Positions 4,532-7,271 of a DNA stretch of 7,271 nucleotides are shown one piece after another. Location of the stretch: the NCBI GenBank assembly GCA_964608895.1, contig CAZSPT010000036.1:1-7271 (forward strand), written 5' to 3'. The stretch's first letter is position 1. The number at the start of each line of letters is the position of its first letter. The position numbers and the translations under genes are program-made. Below the pieces are notes generated by a model. The model made no database searches. It was not told where the DNA came from and saw nothing but the letters and a program-made list of their open reading frames with translations. This DNA is from CAZSPT01 sp964608895 (lineage in GTDB: Bacteria > Patescibacteriota > Patescibacteriia > 2-01-FULL-39-33).

Positions 4532-6047
4532 TATCAGAAGGGCCGCTTTTTTTTTCCAATTTTTTCTGGGCTTCTTGAATCCGTTGAAGAGCTTTTCGGC
4601 GACCGAGAATCTCCGCAACTTCAAACGGCGACGGCGATTTTTTTTGACCGGTTAGAGCGACTCGGAACGGCCAGAGAATTTCTCCATTGGTTAAACCGGT
4701 TTCTTTTATCGTCTTTAAAAAAAATTCACTTAAAACGGAGGCCCGCCAATTTTCCGGCGGAAAAGTCTCCAGTTTGGCAGTCAGCCATTCCAAATTTTTT
4801 CTGGTCGCCGTTAAAGTTGACTTTTTCCAAACCAAAAGTTCAGGGTTGTAGGAAAGATTGTCCTGAAAGAAAAAGCTTGTTTCTCGGCCGATTTCTTCAA
4901 GTTTGGAAATTCTTTCCTGCTCCAGAGCGAGAACTTTATCAAGCTCAAGTTCGGCCGGCGGCAATTCAGGAAAATTTTTCCTTAAAAAAGGCCGGGCCCG
5001 CCGCTTAAATTCCTGAAAATCAAGCCGCTTAAGATGCTCCCTGTTTATCCAATTCAATTTTTGACGATCAAAAGCGGCCGGTGATTTTTGCACCCGACTA
5101 AAACTAAATTCTTTAATAAGCTCTTCCAGCGAGAAAATTTCCCGATTATCGCCGGGATTCCAGCCAAGCAGGGCTGAAAAATTGATTAAAGCTTCCGGCA
5201 GATAGCCCTGACGCTGATAATCTTCCACCGCGACGTCTTCTTGACGTTTTGAGAGTTTTGTCCGGTCGGGGTTGAGAATCAGCGGGAGATGAATAAAATC
5301 AGGCGGCTCCCAGCCAAGAAAAAAATAAGTCAAAATATGCTTTGGAGTTGAAGGAAGCCACTCCTCTCCCCTAACCACTTGAGTAACCTTCATTAGATGG
5401 TCGTCAACAACTAAAGCGAGGTGATAGGTGGGAAAACCGTCGGATTTCAAAAGAATTTGATCGTCTATTTCGTCGGTTTTAAAAATCATTTTTCCCTTGA
5501 CCCAGTCGGTGAATTCCAATTTTTGATTTTTGGGAACTTTCAGCCTAACAACATAATCTTCGCCGGCGGTCAACTTTTCCTTAATTTCCTTGGGAGTTAG
5601 CTTTCGGCAATGGCCGTCATAGCGAGTCGGCTTTTTCTCGGCCTGCTGAATTTTCCTCAACCTCTCCAAACGCTCAGCGGCGCAGAAACAATAATAGGCG
5701 CCGCCTTTATCAATCAGTTCTTGAGCGTATTTTTCGTAAAGAGATTTTCTTTTTGATTGAATATAAGGGCCGAATTTTCCTTGTTCGGAAATTTTCCCTT
5801 TTTCGTCCAGAAAAGGCCCTTCATCCGGCCGCAAACCGAGCCAATTGATGATTTTAAGCATCTGATCAACTGCCCCGGGAACTTCCCGGGTTTGGTCAGT
5901 ATCCTCAATCCGAAGAAGAAATTCACCCTTCCGCTGTTTAGCGAAAAGATAACTGTAAAGCAGAGTTCGCAAGGATCCGAGATGAAGGTAACCGGTTGGA
6001 CTGGGAGCAAACCTTGTTTTGACTTGGTTTTTTTTAAAAAAAGACAT
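4506..6047 (-). CDS. gltX: Glutamyl-tRNA synthetase (GluRS)
   Basis: 513 aa, a class Ic synthetase that charges tRNA with glutamate in the cytoplasm. Visible signatures are RFAPSPTGYLHLGSLRTLL with a HLGS variant of the HIGH motif (22-25), the KLSKR (KMSKS) loop at 264-268, and a zinc-type insert C120-x-C122 ... Y143 ... C147 (YYCFC, RYDGHCR) as in E. coli GluRS. The helical anticodon-binding region follows from about 325. Usual length is 465-510. The last 13 residues (SGPSDIRSGRELV) go past the normal end and are mostly encoded by a terminator hairpin of the facing gene. The ATG at 6047 has no Shine-Dalgarno and sits 20 bp after the glycosyltransferase stop. A TATAAT lies just upstream. Codons 2-7 contain a T7-A8 run. 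If the genome lacks glnS, this enzyme may be non-discriminating (also charging tRNA-Gln, with GatCAB); that cannot be seen here. Confidence 0.97.
   Translation of the reverse strand: MSFFKKNQVKTRFAPSPTGYLHLGSLRTLLYSYLFAKQRKGEFLLRIEDTDQTREVPGAVDQMLKIINWLGLRPDEGPFLDEKGKISEQGKFGPYIQSKRKSLYEKYAQELIDKGGAYYCFCAAERLERLRKIQQAEKKPTRYDGHCRKLTPKEIKEKLTAGEDYVVRLKVPKNQKLEFTDWVKGKMIFKTDEIDDQILLKSDGFPTYHLALVVDDHLMKVTQVVRGEEWLPSTPKHILTYFFLGWEPPDFIHLPLILNPDRTKLSKRQEDVAVEDYQRQGYLPEALINFSALLGWNPGDNREIFSLEELIKEFSFSRVQKSPAAFDRQKLNWINREHLKRLDFQEFKRRARPFLRKNFPELPPAELELDKVLALEQERISKLEEIGRETSFFFQDNLSYNPELLVWKKSTLTATRKNLEWLTAKLETFPPENWRASVLSEFFLKTIKETGLTNGEILWPFRVALTGQKKSPSPFEVAEILGRRKALQRIQEAQKKLEKKSGPSDIRSGRELV
4518..4555 (+). 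terminator. Strong intrinsic terminator inside the overlap with gltX
   Basis: GCGGCC (4518-4523) pairs with GGCCGC (4541-4546) and CTTCTG (4525-4530) with CAGAAG (4535-4540). One G is bulged at 4524 and the loop is ATAT, making a 12-bp GC-rich stem followed by nine T (4547-4555). It ends the orphan-gene transcript; the gene's TGA (4529-4531) lies within the left arm and loop. The whole element is also coding sequence for the last residues of GltX on the other strand. Confidence 0.92.
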
Positions 6048-6056
6048 AATGTCAAA

Positions 6057-6062
6057 ATTATA
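6057..6062 (-). promoter_or_regulatory. Possible internal -10 for gltX (near-leaderless transcript)
   Basis: The - strand reads TATAAT in the 20-bp gap between the glycosyltransferase and gltX. A start 7 nt further would fall near 6050, about 3 nt before the ATG, so a leaderless message. The -35 zone (about 6080-6085, TTAAAG) is a poor match, so the call is tentative; read-through from upstream may be the main source. Confidence 0.35.
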
Positions 6063-6067
6063 GCTAA

Positions 6068-6805
6068 TTACCGACTTTTCTTTAATTTATCGGCTAAAAC
6101 CAACCAGCTAAATTTAATAGTCGCCCGAAAAACCCGAATTGCCCGCCAAGGCTGGACAATCAGCCGCCAAAGCCACTCCAAACCGATTGCCCGAAGCCGT
6201 TTCGGGGCTCGGAGAGTCCGGCCGGACAAAAAATCAAAAGTTCCGCCAACTCCTATCGCCAACTTGACTTTTGGAAGCTTTGGAAGATTTTCCTTAATCC
6301 AAATTTCCTGCTTCACCTGACCTAAGCCGACCAGCAGAATATTGGCCCGGCTGTTGTTAATTTTCTTAATCGCTTCACAATTATCTGATAGCCGCCGGCC
6401 GCCGGCCGTTGCTCGGCCGCCCGAATAAACGCCGGCAATTTTCGCTTCAGGATATTTTTCAATAACCGCCTCGGTCACTCCGGGCCGGCCTCCAAGAAGA
6501 AAAAAATTCATTTTAGAAGATTTTTTTTGAAACAACCGAGCGACCAAATCAACCCCGGGGAATCGAATAAGCCTATAACCGGCCAACCGGGCCGCCAAGA
6601 CCAAACCGACTCCGTCGCAAACCGCCAAATCCGCCTGGTTGAGAATTTTTTTAAATTCAAAATTTTCTTGAGCAGCGACCAAAAATTCTGGATTAATCGT
6701 TACCCAATAACCAGAAAAATCAGACTCTAATTGGCGATCAGCCGCCGCCAAAACTTCAGTTGGATTAAGATTGTCTATTTTTACCCCCAAAATTTCAATT
6801 TTCAT
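6068..6805 (-). CDS. WecG/TagA/CpsF-family glycosyltransferase (GT26)
   Basis: 245 aa from ATG at 6805-6803; a GTG one codon earlier is possible. GT26 enzymes transfer ManNAc or ManNAcA (TagA, WecG) or a related sugar from UDP to undecaprenyl-diphospho-GlcNAc at the inner face of the membrane, an early step of wall teichoic acid, enterobacterial common antigen or capsule synthesis. Family features run in order: the YWVTINPEFL strand with the conserved T-x-N; the CDGVGLVLAARL segment with the conserved Asp (residue 64); the FFLLGGRPGV nucleotide-binding turn; the LLVGLGQVKQEIW motif, where the usual P-K-Q-E has V for P; GVGGTFDFLSG; and the basic amphipathic C-terminal tail (RLRAIGLEWLWRL, QPWRAIRVFR) that docks these enzymes on the membrane. 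It lies 12 bp after the upstream gene and 20 bp before gltX, so it is probably co-transcribed. The exact sugar cannot be told from sequence. Confidence 0.94.
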   Translation of the reverse strand: MKIEILGVKIDNLNPTEVLAAADRQLESDFSGYWVTINPEFLVAAQENFEFKKILNQADLAVCDGVGLVLAARLAGYRLIRFPGVDLVARLFQKKSSKMNFFLLGGRPGVTEAVIEKYPEAKIAGVYSGGRATAGGRRLSDNCEAIKKINNSRANILLVGLGQVKQEIWIKENLPKLPKVKLAIGVGGTFDFLSGRTLRAPKRLRAIGLEWLWRLIVQPWRAIRVFRATIKFSWLVLADKLKKSR

Positions 6806-6817
6806 CACCGGCCAAAA

Positions 6818-7271
6818 TTAATTGGAAAAATTTGTTGAGGTTTTGGTTTGGCCCGCTGTTTCGGAAAAATCAGACCAACTTAAAACCCCTGGTTTCCAAA
6901 AATCCAAATTGATTTGATAGTCGCTTAAATTTTCGCGAAACTGAAAATTACCAACCGTTAATTTTTCTTTCCAGCGGCTGGCAAACTTTTCCTTGAAGAC
7001 AGCTAATCCTTCCCAAGAAGAAGAAACAATCTCTCTAATCCCCAATTGACTCAATTCAACCGGATAAGAGTCGTTTTTGGGGCTGGAAAAACTTTTTTCG
7101 GAAATTTCCAAATTTCGGTTAATTGCTTTTCCCGCCGGCCCGGCCAGCCAGCCAGGAGCCCGGTCCAGCCAGTTAAAAACCTTTTCTTGATAAAAAAAAT
7201 CACTGAACTCAGCTGATTTGGAATAACCGAGAACTTTTGGAGAATTTTCAGGAAGCCGGTCGGCGGTTTCA
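6818..7271 (-). CDS. C-terminal part (150 aa) of an unidentified protein, cut by the window edge
   Basis: The - strand frame ending in TAA at 6820-6818 stays open to the window edge, giving 150 residues with no start needed inside. A TTG at 7111 is internal and not the start. I do not recognise the family. The visible part is rich in Ser, Lys, Glu and aromatic residues, with no transmembrane helix, and has tryptophans spaced through it (FNWLDRAPGWLAG, SSSWEGLAVF, SRWKEKL, LDFWKPGVLSWSDF). It ends in a Ser/Thr-rich tail. Near the window edge it contains PKVLG, a pentapeptide also present before the membrane anchor of the TSP3 protein. Its stop lies 12 bp before the glycosyltransferase ATG, so it is probably in the same transcript and may act in envelope glycopolymer assembly (inference from position only). 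Confidence 0.72.
   Translation of the reverse strand, partial: ETADRLPENSPKVLGYSKSAEFSDFFYQEKVFNWLDRAPGWLAGPAGKAINRNLEISEKSFSSPKNDSYPVELSQLGIREIVSSSWEGLAVFKEKFASRWKEKLTVGNFQFRENLSDYQINLDFWKPGVLSWSDFSETAGQTKTSTNFSN

Noticed and set aside
5874..5890. CCCGGGAA-C-TTCCCGGG palindrome
   Set aside because: Inside conserved gltX codons (REVPG segment); one-base centre leaves no natural loop, and nothing links it to regulation.
5757..6320. 187-codon open frame on the + strand
   Set aside because: It lies antisense to gltX and the glycosyltransferase, both with clear family motifs, crosses their junction, has no Shine-Dalgarno or promoter, and its translation looks like complement of real codons.
1..7271. 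UGA recoded to glycine, as in Gracilibacteria/Absconditabacteria
   Set aside because: TGA ends gltX and the orphan gene just past expected ends, and no gene has an in-frame TGA where Gly is expected.

Overview
The window looks like a chromosomal stretch from a small, AT-leaning bacterium, most plausibly a Patescibacteria/CPR member (inference, moderate confidence). The reasons are compact spacing, several starts without a Shine-Dalgarno, an exported thrombospondin type-3 repeat protein with a C-terminal membrane anchor, a coiled-coil M23 peptidase, and two genes that I cannot assign to a family. The standard code fits: TGA ends gltX and the 192-aa gene, and no gene needs TGA as an amino acid. 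There is no rRNA, tRNA, CRISPR array or insertion sequence.

Left end (+ strand): the last 58 codons of a probable ftsQ/divIB, then an 80-bp gap and a complete Xer-type tyrosine recombinase (258-1265). The gap carries a consensus promoter (TTGACA-N17-TATAAT). Between the expected transcription start and the ATG lies a 28-bp, 11-6-11 imperfect palindrome that resembles a Xer/dif core site. The strand composition also changes here, from G-rich to C-rich on the + strand.

Middle (- strand): a two-gene unit reads leftward. It encodes an M23 (LytM) peptidase with a signal peptide and long coiled coils (3825-2497), then a Ca-binding type protein with an Ig/CARDB-like domain, TSP3 repeats and a C-terminal transmembrane anchor (2473-1319). 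A strong hairpin terminator at 1289-1315 separates it from the convergent recombinase.

Divergent from the M23 gene is a 192-aa orphan gene (3953-4531) with its own good promoter, a clear AGGAG, a 10-bp direct repeat in its leader and a strong intrinsic terminator. That terminator lies inside the overlap with the convergent gltX.

Right end (- strand): a leftward cluster of an unidentified protein cut by the window edge (7271-6818), a WecG/TagA/CpsF-family glycosyltransferase (6805-6068) and glutamyl-tRNA synthetase gltX (6047-4506), with gaps of only 12 and 20 bp.

Taken together, ftsQ, the Xer recombinase with its dif-like site, the coiled-coil LytM peptidase and a glycopolymer glycosyltransferase give the region a cell-envelope and division theme. 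The dif-like site with the recombinase is the observation most worth testing.
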